Source: Clavibacter sp. B3I6
Lineage (GTDB): Bacteria; Actinomycetota; Actinomycetes; Actinomycetales; Microbacteriaceae
Assembly (NCBI RefSeq): GCF_030816895.1
Contig: NZ_JAUSYL010000001.1
Coordinates: 186,001 to 250,000, forward strand
Reading direction: 5' to 3'
DNA length: 64,000 nucleotides
The notes beneath the pieces are model-generated. The model was not told the DNA's origin. It was given only the letters and a program-made list of their open reading frames with translations, and ran no database searches. A program made the translations under genes and the position numbers. Shown one piece after another: positions 1 to 7,894 of the stretch. Each line of letters starts with the position of its first letter. The stretch's first letter is position 1.

Positions 1-1665
1 CTCGCGCCGCAGCTCGACGGCGCGTCCTCCGGCCCCACGAGCGAGCAGCTCGCCCAGGCGGTGTCGATCATCCGCCAGCGCGTCGACGCGAGCGGCGTCT
101 CCGAGGCGGAGATCACGACCCAGGGCGGCAGCAACATCGTCGTGAGCCTGCCGGGTGAGCCCGATGCGGCCACCATGCAGCGCCTGCAGTCGTCCGCGAA
201 GCTCGAGCTGCGCCCCGTGCTCGTCGGCGCGGCCGGCACCGCCTCCGTCGGCGCCACGCCCACGCCCGCGCCCACCGACGGATCCGCCCCCGCGCCCACC
301 GACGGTTCGACGCCCGCCGCCGAGCCGCCCGCTGCCGAGACGCCCGCTGCCGAGGCGACCCCCGACCCCGCGACGCTGTCCGACGAGCCCACGGCGGAGC
401 CGACCGGCCCCAGCGACATCTCCTGGGTCACGCCGCGCCTCCAGGCCCAGTTCGCCGCCTACGACTGCGCGACCGCGCCGGAGAGCGACGGCCAGTCCGC
501 GCCCGCCGACCGCGCGATCATCGCCTGCTCGGACGACGGGGCCGCGAAGTACGTCCTCGGTCCGGTCGAGGTCGACGGCAGCACCATCTCCGACGCGACG
601 AGCGGCCTCCAGCAGTCCAGCCAGGGCGTCAGCACGGGCACCTGGTCGGTCAACCTCGTCTTCGACGGCGCCGGCACGAAGCAGTTCGGCGACATGTCGA
701 CGCGCCTCATCACGCTCGAGTCGCCGCGCAACCAGTTCGCGTTCGTGCTCGACAACGAGGTCATCTCGGCGCCGGTCACCCAGGGCGTCGTCACGAACGG
801 CAAGCCCTCGATCACCGGCAACTTCACGCAGGAGAGCGCGAAGGCCCTGGCCGACCAGCTCAAGTTCGGCGCCCTGCCGCTGAGCTTCACGCTGCAGAGC
901 TCGGACGTCATCTCGGCGACCCTCGGTTCCTCGCAGCTCACGAGCGGCCTCATCGCGGGCCTCATCGGCCTCGTGCTGGTGGTGCTCTACTCGCTCGTGC
1001 AGTACCGGGCGCTGGGGATGGTCACCATCGCCTCGCTCGTCATCGCGGCGGTGATCACCTACCTCCTCATCACGCTGCTCAGTTGGCGGGAGGGGTACCG
1101 GCTGTCGCTCGCCGGGGTGGCGGGTCTCATCGTGGCCATCGGCATCACGGCGGACTCGTTCATCGTCTACTTCGAGCGGATCAAGGACGAGCTCCGCGAC
1201 GGCCGGGGCCTCGTCTCGTCCGTCGAGCAGGGCTGGAAGCGCGCGCTGCGCACGATCATCGCGTCGGACACGGTCAACTTCCTCGCGGCCGCCGTGCTCT
1301 TCATCCTCGCGGTCGGCAACGTGAAGGGCTTCGCGCTCACGCTCGGGCTCACGACGATCATCGACCTCATCGTCGTCTCGCTCTTCACGCATCCGATCCT
1401 GCAGCTGCTCGCCAACCGGCGGTTCTTCGCGGAGGGCCACCGCATGAGCGGGCTCGACCCGCGGGCGCTCGGCGCGGTCTACCGCGGGCGCGCGACGTTC
1501 AAGGCGCCCACCGCCCCCACCGGACGCGGCGCCGCCGCGGCCAAGGAGGCGGCCCGCCGCCAGACCATCGCCGAGCGCAAGGCCGCCCAGGGCGCGCCGG
1601 CCGGATCCACGAAGACCGCGACGATCGACGCGCCGCGGCCCGACGACACGAGCAGGGACGACTGA
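1..1665 (+). CDS. secD: Protein translocase subunit SecD (5' end outside window)
   Basis: SecD works with SecF and YajC in the membrane to drive preprotein movement through SecYEG with the proton gradient. The frame is open from base 1, so the N-terminus and first membrane helix lie upstream; 554 residues are visible. The conserved block RQRVDASGVSEAEI stands near the beginning. Five C-terminal membrane segments start at about visible residue 313, and GITADSFIVYFERIKDE (about residue 381) is the SecD/SecF membrane signature. A Pro/Ala/Thr-rich insert lies between the first periplasmic block and the rest, and the last ~80 residues form a basic, Ala-rich cytoplasmic tail. The stop overlaps the secF start (TGATG). 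Confidence 0.96.
   Translation, partial: LAPQLDGASSGPTSEQLAQAVSIIRQRVDASGVSEAEITTQGGSNIVVSLPGEPDAATMQRLQSSAKLELRPVLVGAAGTASVGATPTPAPTDGSAPAPTDGSTPAAEPPAAETPAAEATPDPATLSDEPTAEPTGPSDISWVTPRLQAQFAAYDCATAPESDGQSAPADRAIIACSDDGAAKYVLGPVEVDGSTISDATSGLQQSSQGVSTGTWSVNLVFDGAGTKQFGDMSTRLITLESPRNQFAFVLDNEVISAPVTQGVVTNGKPSITGNFTQESAKALADQLKFGALPLSFTLQSSDVISATLGSSQLTSGLIAGLIGLVLVVLYSLVQYRALGMVTIASLVIAAVITYLLITLLSWREGYRLSLAGVAGLIVAIGITADSFIVYFERIKDELRDGRGLVSSVEQGWKRALRTIIASDTVNFLAAAVLFILAVGNVKGFALTLGLTTIIDLIVVSLFTHPILQLLANRRFFAEGHRMSGLDPRALGAVYRGRATFKAPTAPTGRGAAAAKEAARRQTIAERKAAQGAPAGSTKTATIDAPRPDDTSRDD
259..361 (+). repeat. Low-complexity in-frame repeats inside secD
   Basis: A 24-base unit containing CCCACCGACGG occurs twice (from 271 and from 295) and encodes APAPTDGS-type repeats. 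It is followed by three 15-base units encoding PAAEP, PAAET and PAAEA. The result is a flexible Pro/Ala linker in the extracytoplasmic part of SecD. Such repeats can change in number by slippage. Confidence 0.7.
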
Positions 1666-2675
1666 TGGCTGGCTTCTCCGAGTTCGGCAACGACCTCTAC
1701 ACGGGCAAGCGCTCGTTCGACATCGTCGGGCGTCGCCGCCTCTGGTACGGCATCGCCGCCGTCTGCATCCTCATCTCGATCCTCGGACCGCTCATCCGCG
1801 GGGGCTTCACCTTCGGCATCGAGTTCACCGGCGGATCCGAGTACACGGTGAGCGGGGTGCAGTCGCAGTCGCAGGACATCGCGAGCGACGCCGTCGCCAC
1901 CGTCACGCCGGTGCCCGCCCGCGTCTCGTCGGTCGGGGCGGACGCCGTGCGCGTGCAGACCGACCAGCTCGAGCCCGCGGACAGCTCCGCGGTCCGCGAG
2001 GCCCTCGCGACGGCCTACGGGGTCGAGACGTCGAGCGTCACCGAGTCGTTCATCGGCCCGTCGTGGGGACAGGACATCACCCGCCAGGCGCTGTGGGGGC
2101 TCGTGGTCTTCCTCGCGCTGGCGGCGGTCGTCATGTCCGTCTACTTCCGGACGTGGAAGATGTCCGTCGCCGCGATCGTGGCCCTCCTGCACGACCTCGT
2201 CCTCACGGCCGGCATCTACGGGCTCACGGGCTTCGAGGTCACGCCGGCCGCCGTCATCGGCTTCCTCACGATCCTCGGGTACTCGCTGTACGACACCGTC
2301 GTGGTGTTCGACAAGATCCGCGAGAACACGGCGGAGGACGGCCAGGAGTCGAGGCGCACGTTCGGCCAGTCGGTGAACCTCGCGGTCAACCAGACGCTGG
2401 TGCGCTCCATCAACACGTCGGTGGTCGCGATCCTGCCGGTCGGCTCGATCCTCTTCATCGGCGCCGTGGTGCTCGGTGCCGGCACGCTGCGCGACATCGC
2501 GCTGTCGCTGTTCATCGGCATCATCGTCGGCACGTACTCGACGATCTTCATCGCCGCCCCGCTCTACGCGCATCTCCGCGAGGGCGAGCCGAAGGTGAAG
2601 CGGGGCGACGCGCTGGCGGCCACCGCCGCGAGCCGTGCCCAGGCCGAGCGCGCCGCGGCTACGGTGGAGGCATGA
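1665..2675 (+). CDS. secF: Protein translocase subunit SecF
   Basis: Partner of SecD in the SecDF complex (336 residues). It has the usual plan: an N-terminal helix (about residues 25-45) after FDIVGRRRLWYG, an external domain starting GIEFTGGSEY, then five C-terminal membrane segments carrying the signature GYSLYDTVVVFDKIRENT. The C-terminus is a short basic Ala-rich tail. The ATG overlaps the secD stop, so the two are translationally coupled, as expected for a 1:1 complex. Confidence 0.96.
   Translation: MAGFSEFGNDLYTGKRSFDIVGRRRLWYGIAAVCILISILGPLIRGGFTFGIEFTGGSEYTVSGVQSQSQDIASDAVATVTPVPARVSSVGADAVRVQTDQLEPADSSAVREALATAYGVETSSVTESFIGPSWGQDITRQALWGLVVFLALAAVVMSVYFRTWKMSVAAIVALLHDLVLTAGIYGLTGFEVTPAAVIGFLTILGYSLYDTVVVFDKIRENTAEDGQESRRTFGQSVNLAVNQTLVRSINTSVVAILPVGSILFIGAVVLGAGTLRDIALSLFIGIIVGTYSTIFIAAPLYAHLREGEPKVKRGDALAATAASRAQAERAAATVEA
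2660..2665 (+). promoter_or_regulatory. Possible leaderless -10 box of the rhodanese gene
   Basis: TACGGT lies six bases before the ATG at 2672, inside the end of secF. It fits the TANNNT-N6-ATG pattern seen elsewhere in this window. However, GGAGG in the spacer could equally be a ribosome binding site for translation from the secDF message. Confidence 0.35.
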
Positions 2676-3031
2676 CCAGCGCACAGGGAGCCGGCGTCCC
2701 CGAGGATCTCGACGCCGCCACCGCCAAGGCCCGGACCACCACGGGCGAGTCCTGGCTCCTCGACGTCCGCGAGGACGACGAGTGGACCGCCGGGCACTCC
2801 GCCGTCGCGCACCACATCCCCATGGGCGAGCTCCAGGCCCGCGCCGAGGAGATCCCCACCGAACAGCACATCGCGGTCGTCTGCCGCTCCGGGCACCGCT
2901 CGTCGATCGCGACGCAGGCGCTGCTGCGCGGCGGCTTCGCGGCCTCGAACGTCACCGGCGGCATGCAGGCGTGGTCCGAGATGGGCGGCGACGTGGTGAC
3001 GGACGACGGCGAGCCCGGCCGCGTCGCCTGA
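2672..3031 (+). CDS. Rhodanese-like domain protein
   Basis: A single rhodanese domain of 119 residues. The sulfur-carrying cysteine is Cys71 in the active-site loop CRSGHRS, followed by the helix that in this fold supports the persulfide. WLLDVREDDEW (about 28-38) is the N-terminal rhodanese signature. It probably moves sulfur as sulfurtransferase or acts as a sulfur carrier; the physiological acceptor cannot be told. The start overlaps the secF stop (ATGA), so it is cotranscribed with secDF. Many actinobacteria have apt between secF and rel; here this gene takes that place. Confidence 0.9.
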   Translation: MTSAQGAGVPEDLDAATAKARTTTGESWLLDVREDDEWTAGHSAVAHHIPMGELQARAEEIPTEQHIAVVCRSGHRSSIATQALLRGGFAASNVTGGMQAWSEMGGDVVTDDGEPGRVA

Positions 3032-3055
3032 CCGCCGTCCCGCCGCGGTCGTGGC

Positions 3056-3088
3056 GCGCGCGTGCACGACGCACGACACGCGCGCTTT
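3056..3088 (+). terminator. Intrinsic terminator after secD-secF-rhodanese
   Basis: A perfect 9-base inverted repeat (GCGCGCGTG at 3056-3064, CACGCGCGC at 3077-3085) with a 12-base loop is followed directly by TTT. It sits 25 bases after the rhodanese stop and separates that operon from rel. Confidence 0.65.
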
Positions 3089-3128
3089 CGGCGGCATCAC
3101 CCCGTGGTCGGGAGCGCTCGGGCGCGGT

Positions 3129-3134
3129 GATAAT
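3129..3134 (+). promoter_or_regulatory. Putative -10 box of rel
   Basis: GATAAT, in an AT-rich patch unusual for this chromosome, lies 33 bases before the rel start. No convincing -35 is visible. The resulting short leader carries GGGAGG (3154-3159) about eight bases before the ATG, a good ribosome binding site. Confidence 0.5.
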
Positions 3135-3167
3135 TTGGTCTCCAGCACACGCCTGGGAGGCTGAACG

Positions 3168-5417
3168 ATGACGGAGACGACCTCGAGCACCGCTTCCCTC
3201 CGGCGCCTGGTGCCCCGGCTGTTCTCGCGGGCCCAGCCGGCCGGTGCCGTGGAGCAGCTCATCCGGACCGCGCGGCTGCACCACCCGAAGGCCGACATGA
3301 GCCTCATCGAGCGGGCGTACGCCGTCGCGGAGCGGGCGCACGACGGGCAGAAGCGCAAGAGCGGCGAGCCGTACATCACGCATCCGGTCGCGGTCGCCCA
3401 GATCCTGGCCGACCTCGGCATCGGCCCCAAGACCCTGGCGGCCGCGCTCCTCCACGACACCGTCGAGGACACCGAGTACACGCTGGACATGCTCCGTCAC
3501 GACTTCGGCGACGAGATCGCCATGCTCGTCGACGGCGTCACCAAGCTCGACAAGCTCAAGTACGGCGACAGCGCCCAGGCCGAGACGGTGCGGAAGATGG
3601 TCGTCGCGATGTCGAAGGACATCCGCGTGCTGGTGATCAAGCTCGCCGATCGCCTGCACAACGCGCGCACCTGGGGCTTCGTCGAGTCGGCCTCCGCCGA
3701 GCGCAAGGCCAAGGAGACGCTGGAGATCTACGCGCCGCTCGCGCACCGCCTCGGCATCTCGACCATCAAGTGGGAGCTCGAGGACCTCTCGTTCGCCGTG
3801 CTGTACCCGAAGATCTACGTCGAGATCGAGAACCTCGTGAAGCAGCGCACGCCGCAGCGCGAGCAGTTCGTGCAGCAGGTGATCGACAGCGTCAACGACG
3901 ATCTGCGCGCCGCCCGCATCCGCGGCAAGGTCGCCGGCCGACCCAAGCAGTACTACTCGATCTACCAGAAGATGGTCGTGCGGGGCCGCGAGTTCGACGA
4001 GATCTACGACCTCGTCGGCATCCGGGTCCTGGTCGACTCCCTGCGCGACTGCTACGCGGTCCTCGGTGCGATCCACGCGCGGTGGACCCCCGTGCCGGGT
4101 CGCTTCAAGGACTACATCGCCACCCCGAAGTTCAACCTCTACCAGTCGCTGCACACCACGGTCATCGGACCGAAGGGGCGGCCCGTGGAGATCCAGATCC
4201 GCACGCACGAGATGCACCAGCGCGCCGAGTTCGGTGTCGCCGCGCACTGGAAGTACAAGGAGCGCATGAACGGCGGGCGCGCGACCGAGGTCTCGCCGCA
4301 GGGCGACACCGACCTCGCGTGGCTGGCCCACATCTCCGACTGGCAGTCCGAGACCGCGGACCCCGGGGAGTTCCTCGACTCGCTGCGCTTCGAGATCGGC
4401 GCGAAGGAGGTCTACGTCTTCACGCCGCACGGCAAGGTGATCGGGTTGCCCGCCGGCGGCACGCCCGTGGACTTCGCCTACGCGGTGCACACGGACGTCG
4501 GGCACCGCACGATGGGCGCGAAGGTCAACGGGCGCCTCGTGCCGCTCGAGAACCCGCTCACCACAGGCGACGTCGTCGAGGTCTTCACGTCGAAGAACCC
4601 CGACAGCGGTCCCAGCAAGGACTGGCTGGCGTTCGTCAAGAGCGCCCGCGCGCGCAACAAGATCAAGCAGTGGTTCACCAAGGAGCGCCGCGAGGAGGCG
4701 ATCGAGCAGGGCAAGGACGCGATCGCCCGCGCCATGCGCAAGCAGAACCTCCCGCTGCAGAAGCTCATGAACCAGGACGCGTTCTCCGACGTGGCCCAGA
4801 GCATGAAGTACGACGACGTCGCCGCGCTCTACGCGGCCGTCGGCGAGGGGCACGTCTCCACGCAGTCCGTGATCGAGAAGGTGCTCACGTCCATCCAGGG
4901 CGACAGCGGCGGGGAGGCGGAGGAGGTCTTCGCCGTCACGCAGCGCTCGCGCGTCTCGCGGAACAGCGACTCGGGCGTGCTGGTGCGCGGGGCCCCCGAC
5001 ATCCTCGTGAAGCTCGCCAAGTGCTGCACGCCCGTCCCCGGTGACGAGATCATCGGGTTCGTGACCCGCGGCGCCGGCGTCTCCGTGCACCAGGCGAACT
5101 GCCACAACGTGGACAGCCTGCGCGCGGAGCCGGACCGCATGATCGAGGTCGAGTGGGCCCCCTCGTCGAAGAGCCTCTTCCTCGTCCACATCCAGGTCGA
5201 GGCGCTCGACCGCTCCGGCCTGCTCAGCGACGTGACGCGCGTGCTCTCCGAGCACCACGTGAACATCCTCTCGGCATCGGTCTCGACGTCGTCGAACCGT
5301 CTCGCGATCAGCCGCTTCGTCTTCGAGATGGGCGACGTGACGCACCTGGATCGCGTGCTCAACGCCGTGCGGCGCATCGACGCCGTGTACGACGTCTACC
5401 GCGTCAACGGGGGCTGA
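3168..5417 (+). CDS. rel: Bifunctional (p)ppGpp synthetase/hydrolase Rel
   Basis: Long RelA/SpoT homologue (749 residues) that makes and degrades the stringent-response alarmone (p)ppGpp. Domains in order: HD hydrolase with LLHDTVEDT (His96-Asp97, Glu100-Asp101) intact; synthetase with GRPKQYYSIYQKM (about 256) and RFKDYIATPKFNLYQSLH; TGS domain with EVYVFTPHGKV (about 414); zinc-finger/RIS region with CCTPVPGDEIIGF (about 619); and a C-terminal ACT domain (about 670-745). Both catalytic domains keep their motifs, so hydrolysis and synthesis are both expected, as in the single Rel of other actinobacteria. It has its own promoter and converges with, and overlaps by 14 bases, the next minus-strand gene. 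Confidence 0.95.
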   Translation: MTETTSSTASLRRLVPRLFSRAQPAGAVEQLIRTARLHHPKADMSLIERAYAVAERAHDGQKRKSGEPYITHPVAVAQILADLGIGPKTLAAALLHDTVEDTEYTLDMLRHDFGDEIAMLVDGVTKLDKLKYGDSAQAETVRKMVVAMSKDIRVLVIKLADRLHNARTWGFVESASAERKAKETLEIYAPLAHRLGISTIKWELEDLSFAVLYPKIYVEIENLVKQRTPQREQFVQQVIDSVNDDLRAARIRGKVAGRPKQYYSIYQKMVVRGREFDEIYDLVGIRVLVDSLRDCYAVLGAIHARWTPVPGRFKDYIATPKFNLYQSLHTTVIGPKGRPVEIQIRTHEMHQRAEFGVAAHWKYKERMNGGRATEVSPQGDTDLAWLAHISDWQSETADPGEFLDSLRFEIGAKEVYVFTPHGKVIGLPAGGTPVDFAYAVHTDVGHRTMGAKVNGRLVPLENPLTTGDVVEVFTSKNPDSGPSKDWLAFVKSARARNKIKQWFTKERREEAIEQGKDAIARAMRKQNLPLQKLMNQDAFSDVAQSMKYDDVAALYAAVGEGHVSTQSVIEKVLTSIQGDSGGEAEEVFAVTQRSRVSRNSDSGVLVRGAPDILVKLAKCCTPVPGDEIIGFVTRGAGVSVHQANCHNVDSLRAEPDRMIEVEWAPSSKSLFLVHIQVEALDRSGLLSDVTRVLSEHHVNILSASVSTSSNRLAISRFVFEMGDVTHLDRVLNAVRRIDAVYDVYRVNGG

Positions 5418-6018
5418 CCGCCCCGGATCCGCGACCGTCGCCCGCCCCGTCCGACGCCTCCGTCGAGGCGCGACGGGCGAGGGCGTCGAGGCGGGCGAGC
5501 GCCCGTCGCTTGTCGGGAAGGGCCCCCGAGGCCGCCAGGTGCTCGCGGGCGCCGGCAGCGGTGACCCCGGGCAGGGCCAGGAGGCCGAGGCAGGCGCTCT
5601 CGTGCCGCGGCGTGAGGTCCGCCACGGTGCGGGTGATGTCGCAGAGCGTGCGCAGCGGCGTGGTGACGCGGAGCCCTGCCAGGCCGATCGTGTCGCGCTC
5701 GTCGAGGACGACCTCGCGGATCCGGACGTGGCGTAGGGCCGGCGGATGGCACCGCGCCACCGTGTCGACGCAGTACTCGTGGGTGCGCGGCGGGGTGCGG
5801 ATGGCGCCGTGCACCCACGCCGCGGTCATGCGCTCGGCGATGAGCCGCGAGGGGACCTGCGCGGCCAGCGCCGCAGCGCGGAGCCACGGCGAGGCCAGCT
5901 CGTCGACGGGGGAGTAGCAGGCGTCGACCTCGTACACCTCGCCGTCGAGGCGGGCGGAGCAGAGCTCGGCGAGCGGGAGGTCGAGGACCGACAGGACGGG
6001 GGCGAGGCGCGGGGACAT
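5404..6018 (-). CDS. AbiEi-antitoxin-like hypothetical protein
   Basis: A 204-residue protein whose layout resembles the large actinobacterial family annotated as AbiEi-type antitoxin-like or DUF559-associated proteins. It has a central AAWVHGAIRTPPRTHEYCVD block, a strand-rich region ending VVLDERDTIGLAGLRVTTP, and the helical motif PLRTLCDITR that is common in them. I assign this by general resemblance only. No toxin (AbiEii-like nucleotidyltransferase) gene adjoins it, so an antitoxin role is not supported. The only in-frame ATG near the 5' end is at 6018, without a clear ribosome binding site. Its 3' end overlaps rel by 14 bases in convergent orientation. Confidence 0.7.
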   Translation of the reverse strand: MSPRLAPVLSVLDLPLAELCSARLDGEVYEVDACYSPVDELASPWLRAAALAAQVPSRLIAERMTAAWVHGAIRTPPRTHEYCVDTVARCHPPALRHVRIREVVLDERDTIGLAGLRVTTPLRTLCDITRTVADLTPRHESACLGLLALPGVTAAGAREHLAASGALPDKRRALARLDALARRASTEASDGAGDGRGSGAVSPR

Positions 6019-6051
6019 GGGCGCACCATGCCATCGCGCGGGCCGGGACGG

Positions 6052-6091
6052 ACGACGGCCCGGGATGCTGTGGAGGATCCCGGGCCGTCGT
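6052..6091 (-). terminator. Terminator hairpin after the DUF349 gene
   Basis: A perfect 14-base inverted repeat (ACGACGGCCCGGGA at 6052-6065, its complement at 6078-6091) with a 12-base loop lies just past the stop of the DUF349 gene, which is read leftwards. There is no clear U-run, which is common for actinobacterial hairpin terminators. Confidence 0.65.
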
Positions 6092-6113
6092 GGTCGTGCG
6101 GAGGAGCGGCCGG

Positions 6114-7346
6114 CTAGGAGCCGAGCGCGTCCAGCCAGACGCGGCGGGCGGCGAGCGCCTCCTCCGCGTCCTTGATGCGGCGGGCGTCGCCGTCGGCCTG
6201 GGCCGCGTCGAGCTCCCGCTGCAGCTTGTCGATGGCCGCGCCGAGCTGCGAGGCGAGGCCCTCGGAGCGGGCCTTCGTCTCCGGGTTGTTCTTGCGCCAG
6301 AACTCCTCGTCGAGCGTGCGGACGTGCGTCTCCACCTTGCGCAGTCGGTCCTCGACGGTCTTGACGCTGTCGCGGGGGACGCGGCCGATCGCGTCCCAGC
6401 GGAGCTGGATCGCCGTCAGCCTGTCCCGCGCCGCGGTGCGCTCGGTGATCTGGAGGACGGGCTCGGCCTCGTCGAGGAGGGCGAGCTTCGCCTGCAGGTT
6501 GGCCTGCTGCTCCTCGTCGTCCGCCGCGTCGACCTCGGCCTTGGCGCCGTAGAGCACGTCGCCCGCGGCCTTGAACTGCGCCCACAGCGCGTCGTCGTAG
6601 CGCTTGCCGGCGCGGCCGGCGAGCTTCCACTCGTCGAGGAGACGGCGGTAGGCGGGGATGCCGCCGACGCCCTGCGGCTCGAGCGCGCGCGCCTGCTCGA
6701 CGATGGCCTGCTTCTTCGAGCGGGCGTCCTTGTGCGCGTTGTCGAGCTCGGCGAAGAAGGCCTTGCGCTCGGTGTCGATGGTGGAGCGCGCCGTGCGGAA
6801 GCGCTTCCAGAGCTCGTTGGCCTCGTTCTTCGGCAGGCGCGGGCCGGTCTGCTGGTGCTGCTGCCACCGGCCGAACAGGGCGTCGACCTCGGCGGTCAGC
6901 TGCTTCCACTGGACCTTCGAGAAGTCCTGGCTCGCCAGGCGCTCGGTCTCCTCGACGATGGCGGTGCGCTCGGCGATGGCGCCCTGCACGACCTGCCGCT
7001 GCTCCTCGCCCTGCTTCTCGGTGAGCTCGCCGACGGTGGCGGCCAGGACGTCCAGGCGGGCGCGGAGCGCGGCGAGGTCGCCGACCGCGTTGGCGCCGTC
7101 GACGGCCTGGATGAGGTGGGCGACGGCCTTGGAGATGTCGGTCGCGGGAGCGCCGCGCTTGGCGCGCTGCTCCAGGAGCGTGACCTGCCCGGCGAGGTCG
7201 GTGTACTTGCGCTGGAAGTAGGCGAGGGCCTCCTCGGGAGTCCCGTCGGGGTACTGCCCCACGGCGCGCTCGCCGTCGCCCTCGCGCAGGAAGACGGTGC
7301 CCGTCTCGTCGACGCGGCCCCAGGGGGTCTGATCGTTGTCAGCCAC
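6114..7346 (-). CDS. DUF349 coiled-coil protein
   Basis: A soluble, charged, almost all-helical protein of about 410 residues with repeated DUF349 units. Telltale pieces are LWKRFRTARSTIDTERKAFF, DDALWAQFKAAGDVLYGAKA and EEFWRKNNPETKARSEGLAS, each with the aromatic-spaced helical pattern of the family. The biochemical role of DUF349 proteins in actinobacteria is not established. Two in-frame GTG codons compete: 7355 and 7346. AAGGTGG directly before the second makes 7346 the likelier start (protein begins VADNDQTPWG). Its promoter appears to be the TAGGCT box at 7400-7405. Confidence 0.88.
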   Translation of the reverse strand: MADNDQTPWGRVDETGTVFLREGDGERAVGQYPDGTPEEALAYFQRKYTDLAGQVTLLEQRAKRGAPATDISKAVAHLIQAVDGANAVGDLAALRARLDVLAATVGELTEKQGEEQRQVVQGAIAERTAIVEETERLASQDFSKVQWKQLTAEVDALFGRWQQHQQTGPRLPKNEANELWKRFRTARSTIDTERKAFFAELDNAHKDARSKKQAIVEQARALEPQGVGGIPAYRRLLDEWKLAGRAGKRYDDALWAQFKAAGDVLYGAKAEVDAADDEEQQANLQAKLALLDEAEPVLQITERTAARDRLTAIQLRWDAIGRVPRDSVKTVEDRLRKVETHVRTLDEEFWRKNNPETKARSEGLASQLGAAIDKLQRELDAAQADGDARRIKDAEEALAARRVWLDALGS

Positions 7347-7387
7347 GGATTCCACCTTGTTCGTAGGACCGGACGGACCGGTGCGGA

Positions 7388-7405
7388 GACGTGCACGTCA
7401 GCCTA
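7388..7405 (-). promoter_or_regulatory. -10 box and adjoining palindrome upstream of the DUF349 gene
   Basis: Read on the minus strand, TAGGCT (7400-7405) is followed immediately by the perfect 12-base palindrome GACGTGCACGTC (7388-7399), which would cover the transcription start. About 40 bases of leader follow. The palindrome could be an operator; nothing in the sequence names the regulator. Confidence 0.45.
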
Positions 7406-7552
7406 GAGCACCGCTCGCGGACGGGATCGCCCGGGAGCCGGTGCAGGCCGCCGTACCGATCATGCCCCAGCGGCGGTCCGACCGACGCGGTCGCGGGCGG
7501 AACGGACCTCCGCTCGCAGGCGCTCGTGAGGACCGGCGGTCGGGCCGAGGGG

Positions 7553-7825
7553 TCAGGGGGCGGGGCTGGGAGCCGGCGTCGTCGGGTCCGGCTCGGGGGC
7601 GGGCGCCGGGGACGACGACGGCGCGGGAGCCGGCGCGCCCGGCCCGGACTCGTACGTGACCTGCGCCCCCACGGCCAGCGCCGCGACGAGGACCAGCCCG
7701 ACGACCGCGGCGACGTCGTCGCGCCGACGACGACGGATCAGGCGCGCGTGCATCTCCTGCCGCGCCGCGTGGCGGCGGATGCGGGCCTGCGCCTCGCGGG
7801 CTGCGCGGTCGTTCCTGGGCACCAC
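7553..7825 (-). CDS. Small single-pass membrane protein, hypothetical
   Basis: A 90-residue protein: a charged, Arg-rich cytoplasmic N-terminus, one membrane helix (VAAVVGLVLVAALAVGAQV, about residues 40-58) and a Pro/Ala-rich external tail ending in PAPEPDPTTPAPSPAP. The start is GTG at 7825, chosen because AGGAGG stands five bases before it; the internal ATG further in has no such site. It lies 57 bases from the rarA promoter and is divergent from it. I do not recognise a family. Confidence 0.6.
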   Translation of the reverse strand: MVPRNDRAAREAQARIRRHAARQEMHARLIRRRRRDDVAAVVGLVLVAALAVGAQVTYESGPGAPAPAPSSSPAPAPEPDPTTPAPSPAP

Positions 7826-7881
7826 GGCGTCCTCCTGTCCCCGCCCGAGGAGGCGGTACGGGAACCGTAGCCGGTCGCGCC

Positions 7882-7887
7882 TACCAT
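7882..7887 (+). promoter_or_regulatory. Leaderless -10 box of rarA
   Basis: TACCAT, seven bases before the ATG at 7895, with no Shine-Dalgarno. The spacing puts the transcription start at or next to the start codon. Confidence 0.5.
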
Positions 7888-7894
7888 CGAGATC

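Noticed and set aside
5404..6018. A toxin-antitoxin pair around the AbiEi-like gene
   Set aside because: Neighbouring genes are rel and a DUF349 protein; no AbiEii nucleotidyltransferase-like toxin is present.
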